In this document: positions 34,662-42,982 of the stretch, one piece after another
Numbering within the stretch: position 1 is the first letter of the stretch
How the letters are laid out: each line of letters starts with the position of its first letter
From: an uncultured Paludibacter sp.
Lineage (GTDB): Bacteria > Bacteroidota > Bacteroidia > Bacteroidales > Paludibacteraceae
DNA length: 53,210 nucleotides
Assembly: GCA_937927845.1 (NCBI GenBank)
Contig: CALFXE010000131.1
Coordinates: forward strand, 1-53,210
Direction of reading: 5' to 3'
The notes under the pieces: model-generated
Told to the model about the DNA's origin: nothing
The model's database searches: none
The model's input: only the letters and a program-made list of their open reading frames with translations
Made by a program: the position numbers and the translations under genes

Positions 34662-36215
34662 CTATCTCTCCAAATCTACAACAATTGCATCAATAGCTTC
34701 ACGAAGTTGTTGTTGGCGTTTCACAATTTCAGCAATCTCAATATTAAGTTTTTTAATATCAATTTCTTCTGTAGTATCTTCCAACTCTACATAGCTGCTT
34801 ATGGCAATATTGTAGTCATTTTCAGCTATTTCACTATTGGGGACTAAACGAGTAAAATGATCTTCATCCTTGCGATCTATAAAGGCATTCAGTATGCGTT
34901 TTCGGTTATCATCACTCAGTTTATTTTTATTACCGCCTCGTACAAATTCCGCAGAAGCATCAATAAACAAGGTAGCATTATCTTTCTTACTCTTTTTCAG
35001 TACGATGATGCAAGTAGCGATACTAGTACCAAAAAATAAATCAGGTGGAAGTTGAATAACGGTGTCAATATAGTTGTTGTCAATCAGATATTTACGGATT
35101 TTTTGCTCAGCACCTCCTCGGTACAATACGCCTGGAAACTCAACAATGGCTGCTGTTCCCGAAGTTGACAACCACGAAAGCATGTGCATGGTAAATGCCA
35201 AATCGGCTTTGCTCTTAGGCGCAAGCACTCCAGCAGGCGAAAAGCGTGGGTCATTAATCAAAAGTGGATTAGCATCTCCTTCCCACTTAATAGAGTAGGG
35301 TGGATTTGAGACGATACAATCGAACGGCTCATCATCCCAATGCTTCGGATCTATCAAGGTGTCACCATGAGCTATATCAAATTTTTCATAGTTGATGTCG
35401 TGTAAGAACATATTGATACGGCATAGGTTGTATGTGGTAATATTCACTTCTTGTCCAAAGAACCCTTGTCGCACATTCTCCTTTCCTAATACTTTGGCAA
35501 ACTTCAACAATAAAGAGCCAGAGCCACAAGCTGGATCATAAACCTTGTTTACCTGTTTCTTTCCAACAACAGTGATTTCGGCAAGCAACTCAGACACTTC
35601 TTGCGGAGTAAAAAATTCTCCTCCCGATTTGCCGGCATTGCTCGCATACATCGTCATCAAAAACTCATACGCATCACCAAATGTGTCAATGGTATTATCT
35701 TGATAATCGCCTAATTTTAAATCTCCGATTGAATTTAAAATCTTAACTAAAAGCTCATTTCTCCTTTGAACCGTAGCTCCTAATTTGTTGCTATTCACAT
35801 CAATATCATCGAATAAACCCTTTAAATCATCCTCACTATCAGTTCCTTTTGCAGAGTTTTCTATGTTTTTAAAGATGCGACTGAGAGTTTCATTGAGGTT
35901 TTCATCGCTTTTAGCTTTCTCACGTACATTGACAAATAACTCCGAAGGTAAAATAAAAAAACCTTTTTCCTTTATCGTATCAGCTCTACCAAATTCCGCA
36001 TCTTCATCAGATAGTTTGGCATAGTCAAATTCTGTATGTCCTGTACGTTGTTCTTCACGGTTTAAATATGAAGTAAGATTTTCTGAAATAAAGCGGTAAA
36101 ACAACATTCCTAAGACATACGATTTGAAATCCCATCCATCAACGCTACCTCTTAAATTATTGGCTATCTGCCATATCGTACGATGAAGCTCATCACGTTC
36201 TTGTTCTTTTGTCAT
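34662..36215 (-). CDS. hsdM: Type I restriction-modification N6-adenine methyltransferase M subunit
   Basis: A 517-residue HsdM. The N-terminal helical domain (residues about 1-160: LHRTIWQIANNLRGSVDGWD, GMLFYRFISENLTSYLNREE) is followed by the gamma-class methyltransferase core with motif I VYDPACGSGSLLLKFA and motif IV DCIVSNPPYSIKW. The C-terminus has helices that contact HsdS. It methylates adenine in the target sequence chosen by HsdS. It is the first gene of the operon. Length and motifs are normal for the type IC-like family, and it should work with any HsdS form that retains the conserved regions. Confidence 0.96.
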   Translation of the reverse strand: MTKEQERDELHRTIWQIANNLRGSVDGWDFKSYVLGMLFYRFISENLTSYLNREEQRTGHTEFDYAKLSDEDAEFGRADTIKEKGFFILPSELFVNVREKAKSDENLNETLSRIFKNIENSAKGTDSEDDLKGLFDDIDVNSNKLGATVQRRNELLVKILNSIGDLKLGDYQDNTIDTFGDAYEFLMTMYASNAGKSGGEFFTPQEVSELLAEITVVGKKQVNKVYDPACGSGSLLLKFAKVLGKENVRQGFFGQEVNITTYNLCRINMFLHDINYEKFDIAHGDTLIDPKHWDDEPFDCIVSNPPYSIKWEGDANPLLINDPRFSPAGVLAPKSKADLAFTMHMLSWLSTSGTAAIVEFPGVLYRGGAEQKIRKYLIDNNYIDTVIQLPPDLFFGTSIATCIIVLKKSKKDNATLFIDASAEFVRGGNKNKLSDDNRKRILNAFIDRKDEDHFTRLVPNSEIAENDYNIAISSYVELEDTTEEIDIKKLNIEIAEIVKRQQQLREAIDAIVVDLER

Positions 36216-36365
36216 TCTATATTGAAAGTTATATTTGAATTACTATGTGGTTTTAATTTTTCACATTAAAATTAAAGCATTGGTTACTAATTTTTGATCA
36301 AAATATTTAAATTATCGTATTTTTTCAAATAATCATCTCGTTAGTACCTGATTTCTATTTTTCGA

Positions 36366-36373
36366 CAAATATA
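36366..36373 (-). promoter_or_regulatory. -7 box of the hsd operon
   Basis: On the reverse strand TATATTTG matches TAnnTTTG about 150 bp upstream of hsdM. The -33 box is not clear. The gap 36216-36540 (325 bases) otherwise holds only AT-rich leader and the dnaK terminator. Confidence 0.5.
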
Positions 36374-36474
36374 GTAAATAATTAAGTTGTGGATAGGGTA
36401 TGTTTGATAAAAACTTTTCAACAGAATAATGTTTTTTAGTTTATGGAGATTAGTTTCTTGTTCCCCACCCACCA

Positions 36475-36512
36475 AAAAAGCCACCACAAACTTTCATTTG
36501 CAATGGCTTTTA
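36475..36512 (-). terminator. Terminator of dnaK
   Basis: On the reverse strand AAAAGCCA, a 20-odd base loop region, then TGGCTTTTTT, 28 bp after the dnaK stop codon. The stem followed by T-run is typical of an intrinsic terminator. Confidence 0.75.
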
Positions 36513-36540
36513 TTAACTAAAAACTAATACCTAAATTATT

Positions 36541-38460
36541 TTACTTCACCTCCTCAAAATCTACATCCGTTACATCGCCTTGTTGGTTGTCGCCTTGAGA
36601 TTGCTGTTGCTGACCGCCGAAGTCTTGCGGACCGGCTTGTGCGCCTTGTTGTGCGTTGGCAGCGTTGTACATATCCTGACTTGCGGCATGGAATGCTGTG
36701 TTCAGCTCGTTGGTTGCTGCGTCGATTGCTGCAATGTCCTGCGATTTGTGGGCTTCTTTCAATTTTGCTAAAGCTGTTTCGATAGGAGCTTTTTTGTCGG
36801 CAGGTATTTTATCGCCAATTTCGGATAACTGCTTTTCTGTCTGGAAAATCAAACTATCAGCGTGATTTAACTTGTCGATTTTTTCTTTTTCCTTTGCATC
36901 GGCTTCGGCATTGGCTGCTGCTTCATCTTTCATTCTCTTGATTTCGGCATCGCTCAACCCTGAAGATGCTTCAATTCTGATACTTTGCTCTTTATTAGTA
37001 GCTTTATCTTTTGCTGAAACATGCAAAATACCGTTTGCGTCTATGTCGAATGTTACTTCAATCTGTGGTTCACCGCGACGAGCAGGCATGATGCCATCTA
37101 AGTGGAATCTTCCTAATGACTTGTTCTGGTTTGCCATCGGACGTTCACCTTGCAATACATGTATTTCTACTGAAGGCTGATTGTCGGCTGCTGTCGAGAA
37201 TGTTTCCGATTTCTTTGATGGAATAGTAGTGTTAGCTTCGATTAGTTTTGTCATCACACCACCCATAGTTTCAATACCAAGCGATAGCGGAGTTACATCT
37301 AATAACAACACATCTTTTACATCTCCTGAAAGTACACCTCCTTGAATTGCTGCACCAATTGCTACAACCTCATCAGGATTAACACCTTTTGAAGGAGCTT
37401 TACCAAAGAATTTTTCAACAGCTGCCTGAATTGCAGGAACACGTGTAGAACCACCCACCAAAATCACCTCATCAATATCTTTTGTCGATAACCCGGCATT
37501 TTGTAAAGCTGTACGACATGGTTCGATTGTGCGCTGTACCAAATCATCGATAAGTTGTTCGAATTTAGCACGTGTCAGAGTTCTAACCAAGTGACGAGGA
37601 ATTCCGTCAACAGGCATGATATATGGCAAATTGATTTCTGAAGAAGTAGTATTCGAAAGCTCAATTTTTGCTTTTTCGGCAGCTTCTTTCAAACGTTGCA
37701 ATGCCATAGGATCTTTACTCAAATCGATACCGCTGTTTTCGTTTTTAAACTCCTGAACCAACCAGTCGATAATTCTGTGGTCGAAGTCATCACCTCCAAG
37801 GTGAGTATCACCATCGGTTGATTTTACTTCAAACACACCATCACCTAATTCGAGAACTGATACGTCATGTGTACCACCACCGCAGTCGAACACAACAATC
37901 TTCATATCTTTATTGGTTTTGTCAAGACCGTAAGCTAATGCAGCAGCAGTAGGCTCGTTGATAATACGGCGAACATTTAAACCTGCAATCTCACCGGCTT
38001 CTTTTGTAGCCTGACGTTGAGAGTCGTTAAAATATGCAGGAACGGTAACTACCGCCTCTGTAACTTCCTGACCAAGATATTCTTCAGCAGTTTTCTTCAT
38101 TTTCTGAAGAATGATAGCAGAAATTTCTTGCGGAGTGTATAAACGACCGTCAATATCAACACGTGGAGTGTTATTGTCACCCTTAACAACTTTATATGGT
38201 ACACGTCCAACTTCTTTACTAAGTCTGTCATAAGTCTCTCCCATAAATCTCTTAATGGAGAACACAGTTTTTGTTGGGTTGGTAATAGCCTGACGTTTAG
38301 CAGGATCTCCTACCTTTCGCTCGCCACCATCGACAAACCCGATTACAGAAGGTGTAGTACGCTTACCTTCGTTGTTGGTGATTACGATAGGTTCGTTTCC
38401 TTCCATTACAGAAACACATGAATTTGTGGTTCCTAAGTCAATTCCAATTATTTTTCCCAT
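36541..38460 (-). CDS. dnaK: Chaperone protein DnaK (Hsp70)
   Basis: A 639-residue Hsp70. The ATPase domain starts GKIIGIDLGTTNSCVSVMEG and includes VVFDCGGGTHDVSVLELGDG and EVILVGGSTRVPAIQAAVEK. The interdomain linker is VLLLDVTPLSLGIETMGG, the substrate domain follows, and the glutamine-rich tail ends GDVTDVDFEEVK. It folds nascent and stress-damaged proteins with DnaJ and GrpE, neither of which is nearby. It stands alone between the hsd operon and the MaoC gene. The upstream region carries an 8-bp tandem array; no CIRCE element was recognised. Confidence 0.98.
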   Translation of the reverse strand: MGKIIGIDLGTTNSCVSVMEGNEPIVITNNEGKRTTPSVIGFVDGGERKVGDPAKRQAITNPTKTVFSIKRFMGETYDRLSKEVGRVPYKVVKGDNNTPRVDIDGRLYTPQEISAIILQKMKKTAEEYLGQEVTEAVVTVPAYFNDSQRQATKEAGEIAGLNVRRIINEPTAAALAYGLDKTNKDMKIVVFDCGGGTHDVSVLELGDGVFEVKSTDGDTHLGGDDFDHRIIDWLVQEFKNENSGIDLSKDPMALQRLKEAAEKAKIELSNTTSSEINLPYIMPVDGIPRHLVRTLTRAKFEQLIDDLVQRTIEPCRTALQNAGLSTKDIDEVILVGGSTRVPAIQAAVEKFFGKAPSKGVNPDEVVAIGAAIQGGVLSGDVKDVLLLDVTPLSLGIETMGGVMTKLIEANTTIPSKKSETFSTAADNQPSVEIHVLQGERPMANQNKSLGRFHLDGIMPARRGEPQIEVTFDIDANGILHVSAKDKATNKEQSIRIEASSGLSDAEIKRMKDEAAANAEADAKEKEKIDKLNHADSLIFQTEKQLSEIGDKIPADKKAPIETALAKLKEAHKSQDIAAIDAATNELNTAFHAASQDMYNAANAQQGAQAGPQDFGGQQQQSQGDNQQGDVTDVDFEEVK

Positions 38461-38520
38461 TTCTTATTATATTTTTATATGTTATATATTTAATTCTAAT
38501 TCAATCAATTTCTAAATTCT

Positions 38521-38576
38521 CACATTCTCACATTTTCACATTGGCACATTAGCACATTAGCACATTCTCACATTAG
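38521..38576. repeat. Period-8 tandem array upstream of dnaK
   Basis: Seven units of CACATTNN (CT, TT, GG, AG, AG, CT, AG) follow each other without gaps, 60 bp upstream of dnaK. There are no spacers, so it is not a CRISPR. The rest of the 38461-38738 gap holds the terminator of the MaoC gene and no ORF. Confidence 0.9.
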
Positions 38577-38674
38577 CCCACTCATCGCCGCCTCCGTTTT
38601 TCCAAATCATATGCCATCAAGGAAAACTAAAAAACAACTGACAAAATTGCATGAATTATGACATGTATATAAAC

Positions 38675-38710
38675 AAAAACAGACAGAAACCTGAATCTCT
38701 GTCTGTTTAA
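38675..38710 (-). terminator. Terminator of the MaoC-like gene
   Basis: AAACAGACAGA / TCTGTCTGTTT inverted repeat with an 10-base loop, 28 bp beyond the stop codon, followed on the reverse strand by T-rich sequence. Confidence 0.8.
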
Positions 38711-38738
38711 TGATTTTGATTTGCTAATCTTTAATGTC

Positions 38739-39203
38739 TTATACGAAGTGATATAAGAAAACTATAGTAGCGTCGAAAGCTGATTTTGGATTATCTTTTA
38801 TTTCAAGCGTTGCCTTAATTTCAGCTTTGGTAACGCCACGTAAATTTACTAAAGATGTTAATTTGCATCTTACCCGAACTTCACTATTTACTTTTACAGC
38901 TTGTCCGAATTTCAATTTTTCAATACCATAGTTTACTGTCAACTTCGAGTTTTGTACGTCAACAATTTGTTCCCACAAATGTGGAAGTAATGATAAAGTC
39001 AGATAACCATGGGCGATAGTTGCGTTAAACGGACTTTCTGTTTTGCATTTTTCCTCATCAACGTGTATCCATTGATGATCGAGTGTGGCATCTGCAAATT
39101 GATTAATTTGAGGTTGTGTAATTTTTAAGTAGTCGGATACGCCAATTTCTTTTCCAAGAAATGCTTCAAAATCTGCGTGGCTTTTAATTATAACTGGATT
39201 CAT
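38739..39203 (-). CDS. MaoC-like (R)-specific enoyl-CoA hydratase / dehydratase
   Basis: A 154-residue single hot-dog domain. The MaoC signature region is ITQPQINQFADATLDHQWIH, with the catalytic Asp and His of the hydratase-2 motif (DATxDxQWIHxD), then FNATIAHGYLTLSLLPHLWE. It should hydrate or dehydrate enoyl/3-hydroxyacyl thioesters in fatty acid or related metabolism; the substrate chain is unknown. It is a single gene, divergent from pyrH, with its own promoter and terminator. Nodulation protein N-like relatives share this length. Confidence 0.9.
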   Translation of the reverse strand: MNPVIIKSHADFEAFLGKEIGVSDYLKITQPQINQFADATLDHQWIHVDEEKCKTESPFNATIAHGYLTLSLLPHLWEQIVDVQNSKLTVNYGIEKLKFGQAVKVNSEVRVRCKLTSLVNLRGVTKAEIKATLEIKDNPKSAFDATIVFLYHFV

Positions 39204-39260
39204 GAGAAGAAATTAAATTTTAAGACAGTTGTTATACTGCACAATTTATTTTGATTTGTG

Positions 39261-39292
39261 CAAAAGTAACATATAATTTTTTCTCTGCAAAA
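39261..39292 (-). promoter_or_regulatory. Promoter of the MaoC-like gene
   Basis: On the reverse strand TACTTTTG (39261-39268) as -7 box and TTTTG (39288-39292) as -33 box with a 19-bp spacer. Confidence 0.7.
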
Positions 39293-39313
39293 TATTTTTT
39301 ACTAAAAAATCAG

Positions 39314-39345
39314 TTTGTTTATTTTACTTTAAATAACTATTTTTG
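39314..39345 (+). promoter_or_regulatory. Promoter of the pyrH operon
   Basis: TTTG (39314-39317) and TATTTTTG (39338-39345) with a 20-bp spacer fit the -33/-7 consensus, 18 bp before the pyrH start. Confidence 0.7.
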
Positions 39346-39362
39346 TTCAAAATTTATAAAAC

Positions 39363-40070
39363 ATGGTTTTTAAAAGAATCTTACTGAAACTCAGCGGCGA
39401 ATCGCTGATGGGTGAAAAGCAATATGGCATTGACGAAAATAGGTTGTCGGACTATGCCTCTCAGATTGCTGAAATTGTTAGATTAGGAGTGCAAATCGGT
39501 ATTGTTATCGGCGGCGGCAATATCTTCAGGGGATTGAGCGGTACTTCTAAGGGATTCGACAGAGTTCAGGGTGACCAAATGGGCATGCTGGCTACTGTCA
39601 TAAATGGATTGGCACTAAATTCCGCTCTACAGGCGGCAGGTGTGAAATCGAGAGTTCTTACTGCTATAAGGATGGAGCCGGTAGGTGAGTTTTATAGTAA
39701 ACAAAAGGCTGTTGATGCATTGGAGAAAGGCGAGGTGGTAATACTTTCAGGTGGCACCGGTAATCCGTTTTTTACTACTGATACAGGTTCTGCGCTGCGT
39801 GCTATCGAAATAGAAGCAGACGTTATGCTTAAAGGTACTCGTGTGGATGGTGTATATACTGCCGATCCTGAAAAAGATCCTAATGCCACAAAATTCGATG
39901 AAATAACTTATGATGAGATTTATAATCGTAATCTTAAAGTTATGGACTTGACTGCCACAACAATGTGTAAGGAAAACAAGATGCCTATTTATGTGTTCGA
40001 TATGGATACTCCGGGTAATTTGAAAAAGGTTATGCTTGGCGAAAAAATAGGTACGCTTGTAAAAGCATAA
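39363..40070 (+). CDS. pyrH: UMP kinase
   Basis: A 235-residue amino-acid-kinase-fold enzyme: FKRILLKLSGESLMGEKQYG start, the phosphate loop IVIGGGNIFRG, DRVQGDQMGMLATVINGLAL, GGTGNPFFTTDTGSALRA and the Asp-containing GTRVDGVYTADPEKDPNA. It converts UMP to UDP in pyrimidine synthesis. It is followed at 63 bp by frr, the common pyrH-frr order. The rpsB-tsf genes that precede it in many bacteria are absent here. Confidence 0.98.
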   Translation: MVFKRILLKLSGESLMGEKQYGIDENRLSDYASQIAEIVRLGVQIGIVIGGGNIFRGLSGTSKGFDRVQGDQMGMLATVINGLALNSALQAAGVKSRVLTAIRMEPVGEFYSKQKAVDALEKGEVVILSGGTGNPFFTTDTGSALRAIEIEADVMLKGTRVDGVYTADPEKDPNATKFDEITYDEIYNRNLKVMDLTATTMCKENKMPIYVFDMDTPGNLKKVMLGEKIGTLVKA

Positions 40071-40133
40071 GTGTAAAATTTCATAACGTTGTTGATATTA
40101 AATTCAAAAGATTAAAAATTAAAATTAAATATT

Positions 40134-40694
40134 ATGTTAGACATTCAACCAATTCTTAATCAAGCTGAAGAAAACATGGAAGCAGCTTTGATGTTTCTCG
40201 ATGAGGCTTTGGCTCACATTCGTGCAGGAAAAGCTAATACACGTATTTTAGATGGTGTGAAAGTGGAGTATTATGGCTCTGTAGTCCCTCTGACTAATGT
40301 TTCAACCGTAACAACTCCTGATGCTAAAACTATTTCAGTACAGCCTTGGGAGAAAAATATGTTAGCCGTGATTGAAAGGGCTATTCTGAATTCAAATGTG
40401 GGAATAACTCCAATGAATAATGGCGAGGTAATCAGATTGGTTATTCCTCCATTAACGGAAGAAAGACGCAGGCAGTTGGCTAAACAATCCCGTCAGGAAG
40501 GGGAAGATGCGAAAATATCTATCAGAAATGCTCGACGTGATGCTATTGATAAGCTGAAAAAAATGATTAAAGACGGCTTACCCGAAGATGTAGAGAAAGA
40601 TGCTGAAGCAGATGCACAGAAAATTCATGATAAATATGTGAAAAAAGTGGAAGATATGCTTGCTGCCAAGGAAAAGGAAATAATGACAGTTTAA
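40134..40694 (+). CDS. frr: Ribosome recycling factor
   Basis: A 186-residue protein with the typical three-helix-bundle and beta/alpha/beta domain pattern: EENMEAALMFLDEALAHIRA, GKANTRILDGVKVEYYGS, PLTNVSTVTTPDAKTISVQP and LAKQSRQEGEDAKISIRNAR. With EF-G it splits post-termination ribosomes. Length is exactly that of the family. It sits downstream of pyrH and 5 bp upstream of a glycosyltransferase gene, which is probably co-transcribed. Confidence 0.98.
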   Translation: MLDIQPILNQAEENMEAALMFLDEALAHIRAGKANTRILDGVKVEYYGSVVPLTNVSTVTTPDAKTISVQPWEKNMLAVIERAILNSNVGITPMNNGEVIRLVIPPLTEERRRQLAKQSRQEGEDAKISIRNARRDAIDKLKKMIKDGLPEDVEKDAEADAQKIHDKYVKKVEDMLAAKEKEIMTV

Positions 40695-40699
40695 AATTT

Positions 40700-41881
40700 A
40701 TGTTTTCAATATACACTTACGTATTCAGTTATTTGGATGTCTCTATTTTTCTTGCGTTTTTTCTGATATTTGTCTATCAGCTATATTATTATCTACGATA
40801 TATCAATGTTGTATGTAGAAATAACAAAAAAGAAAAAAAAGGAAAAATTGAATTCCAAATACAGAAAAAGCCTGTCTCTGTAATAATTAGTGCCAGAGAT
40901 GAGTATGAAAATCTACGTAAATTTCTTCCTGATGTTTTAACTCAAGAATATCCTGAATATGAGGTTATTGTAGTTAATGATGGAAATGATGAGGATACAG
41001 AGCTTTTGTTAAGTGATTTGAAAAAGATTTATCCTCATCTACGTTCTACTTTTGTTCCGGATGGTGCGAAAAATCTAAGTACTAAGAAACTTGCGCTGAC
41101 TTTAGGTATTAAGGCTGCTAAATATGATTGGTTGATTTTTACTGATGCCGACTGTGTTCCCGAAAGTAAGCATTGGATAACTTCCATAGCTCGTAACTTT
41201 ATGGAGAATACAGAGTTTGTTCTTGGTTACGGCGCATATTTCGAAGAAAAAAGTTTCTTAAACAGATTGATTACTTACGATACTTTATTTATTGCATTAC
41301 AATATTTGGGTTTTGCAAAAGCCGGTAAGCCTTATATGGGCGTAGGCAGAAATATGGCATATAAGAAGGATGTTTTTTACGAACAAAATGGATTTGCATC
41401 GACTTTAAATCTTAAATCTGGCGATGATGATTTAATAGTCAATAAATCTGCAAATAAACAAAATACTCGTATTGAAACATCTAATATCAGTATTACATGG
41501 TCGAAACCTAATCACAGTTATAGAGCATGGCGATATCAAAAGGAACGTCATCTCTCTGTTTCTTCAAGTTATTCTGCTAAAAGTAAAAATAGGTTGGTGG
41601 TAGAACCTATCAGTCGATTTGCTTTTTATGCTTCTTTTATTTTTTTATTGGTTAGCTCAATTATATCTTTCAATTGGTTGCTGTTGGGCATTACATCATC
41701 AATATTTATTCTGAGATATGTTATGCAATTGATAATCATTAACAAATCATCAGTTTATTTTGGTGGTAGAAAGTATTTCTTCTCGATTCTGATTTTTGAT
41801 ATAATATTGCCTTTAATTGTTGCTTATATACTTACTTTCGGACGAATGGGAAGTCGCTCAAGATATATTAATTGGAAATAA
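40700..41881 (+). CDS. Membrane-anchored family 2 glycosyltransferase
   Basis: A 393-residue GT2 enzyme. An N-terminal TM helix (about 10-32) precedes the GT-A domain: KPVSVIISARDEYENLRKFL, EVIVVNDGNDEDT, the metal-binding FTDADCVP, and a YQKERHLS segment corresponding to the (Q/R)xxRW region of processive and related GT2 enzymes. Two to three C-terminal TM helices follow (about 315-385). It transfers a sugar at the inner membrane; the acceptor cannot be told. It follows frr by 5 bp and precedes fmt by 26 bp, so it is inside a housekeeping operon. Confidence 0.85.
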   Translation: MFSIYTYVFSYLDVSIFLAFFLIFVYQLYYYLRYINVVCRNNKKEKKGKIEFQIQKKPVSVIISARDEYENLRKFLPDVLTQEYPEYEVIVVNDGNDEDTELLLSDLKKIYPHLRSTFVPDGAKNLSTKKLALTLGIKAAKYDWLIFTDADCVPESKHWITSIARNFMENTEFVLGYGAYFEEKSFLNRLITYDTLFIALQYLGFAKAGKPYMGVGRNMAYKKDVFYEQNGFASTLNLKSGDDDLIVNKSANKQNTRIETSNISITWSKPNHSYRAWRYQKERHLSVSSSYSAKSKNRLVVEPISRFAFYASFIFLLVSSIISFNWLLLGITSSIFILRYVMQLIIINKSSVYFGGRKYFFSILIFDIILPLIVAYILTFGRMGSRSRYINWK

Positions 41882-41907
41882 GATAATCTTTCGAAAAATT
41901 TGATAAT

Positions 41908-42852
41908 ATGCGTATTGTGTTTATGGGAACACCCGATTTTGCGGTGGAAAGTTTGAAAATTCTTGTTGAGAATAATTATAATGTTGTTGGTGTTATTACG
42001 ATGCCGGATAAACCTGCCGGTCGTGGTCATAAAATTCAATATTCTGCTGTTAAAAAATATGCTTTAGAGAAAAATCTTAATTTATTGCAACCGGAAAAGC
42101 TTAAAGATGAGACTTTTATCGAACAACTGCGCAATCTGAAAGCTGATTTGCAAATTGTGGTTGCTTTTCGTATGTTGCCTGAAATAGTTTGGGATATGCC
42201 TGCATATGGTACTTTTAATCTTCATGCATCACTATTACCTCAATATAGAGGTGCGGCTCCTATTAATTGGGCTGTTATAAATGGGGAAAAGGAAACAGGA
42301 GCTACGACTTTTTTTCTGACTCATGAAATAGATACAGGCAAAATTATCTTGCAGGAAAAGATTGATATTGAGGAAGATGATGATGCTGGTACTGTTCACG
42401 ATAAACTCATGGTAATGGGTGCGCAAATGGTAAAAAAGACAGTTGACTTAATTATTCAAGGTAATGCACAGACTGTCGACCAATCTCAATTTATACCCAA
42501 AAATGGTGACTTGAAATCTGCTCCAAAACTTTTTAAAGATAACTGCAAAATTGATTTTTCAAAAACTGTTGAAGAGATTCATAATCATGTCAGAGGCTTA
42601 TCTCCTTATCCTACGGCATGGACTGAGTTGCAGTTACCATTTATTGCAGAGCCAATTGTGTTAAAAGTATTTAAAACCAATAAAGAACTAACAAATCATT
42701 CTCTGCTCTATGGCTCTGTCCTTTCTGATGGTAAGAAATATATTAAGATTGCTGCAAATAATGGTTTTATACACCTTCTTGAAATTCAAGCTCCGGGAAA
42801 AAAACGTATGGATATAGAAGCATTTTTGAGAGGAATGATAAATAAAATTTAG
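41908..42852 (+). CDS. fmt: Methionyl-tRNA formyltransferase
   Basis: A 314-residue enzyme. The N-terminal Rossmann-like domain has MRIVFMGTPDFAVESLKILV, the formyl-transfer catalytic loop NLHASLLPQYRGAAPINWAV (Asn, His) and THEIDTGKIILQEKIDIEED. The C-terminal OB-fold domain ends in LEIQAPGKKRMDIEAFLRGM. It formylates initiator Met-tRNA. In many genomes it pairs with def; here it follows a glycosyltransferase and precedes a TonB receptor with its own promoter. Confidence 0.97.
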   Translation: MRIVFMGTPDFAVESLKILVENNYNVVGVITMPDKPAGRGHKIQYSAVKKYALEKNLNLLQPEKLKDETFIEQLRNLKADLQIVVAFRMLPEIVWDMPAYGTFNLHASLLPQYRGAAPINWAVINGEKETGATTFFLTHEIDTGKIILQEKIDIEEDDDAGTVHDKLMVMGAQMVKKTVDLIIQGNAQTVDQSQFIPKNGDLKSAPKLFKDNCKIDFSKTVEEIHNHVRGLSPYPTAWTELQLPFIAEPIVLKVFKTNKELTNHSLLYGSVLSDGKKYIKIAANNGFIHLLEIQAPGKKRMDIEAFLRGMINKI

Positions 42853-42857
42853 TGAAA

Positions 42858-42876
42858 ATCCCTAAAAATAGGGATG
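42858..42876 (+). promoter_or_regulatory. Candidate activator site (ATCCC-N8-GGGAT) upstream of the TonB receptor
   Basis: ATCCCTAAAAATAGGGAT is a perfect ATCCC/GGGAT inverted repeat. Its AAAATAGGGATG (42865-42876) is identical to the site before the DUF438 gene (921-932). Its right edge lies 33 bp before the -7 box and just upstream of the -33 box. As it lies 6 bp after the fmt stop, a role as a weak terminator is an alternative, but the stem is short. Confidence 0.45.
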
Positions 42877-42883
42877 CTTTTTA

Positions 42884-42915
42884 TTTGCTTATTCTTTTTT
42901 CTATAGTTACTTTTG
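42884..42915 (+). promoter_or_regulatory. Promoter of the TonB receptor gene
   Basis: TTTG (42884-42887) and TACTTTTG (42908-42915) with a 20-bp spacer match the -33/-7 consensus, 68 bp before the start codon. Confidence 0.65.
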
Positions 42916-42982
42916 CACCGGTTTAGAAAACTTACACATAAACCATTGCACTCATAACATTTTTTGTTAAAAACAAAACAAT

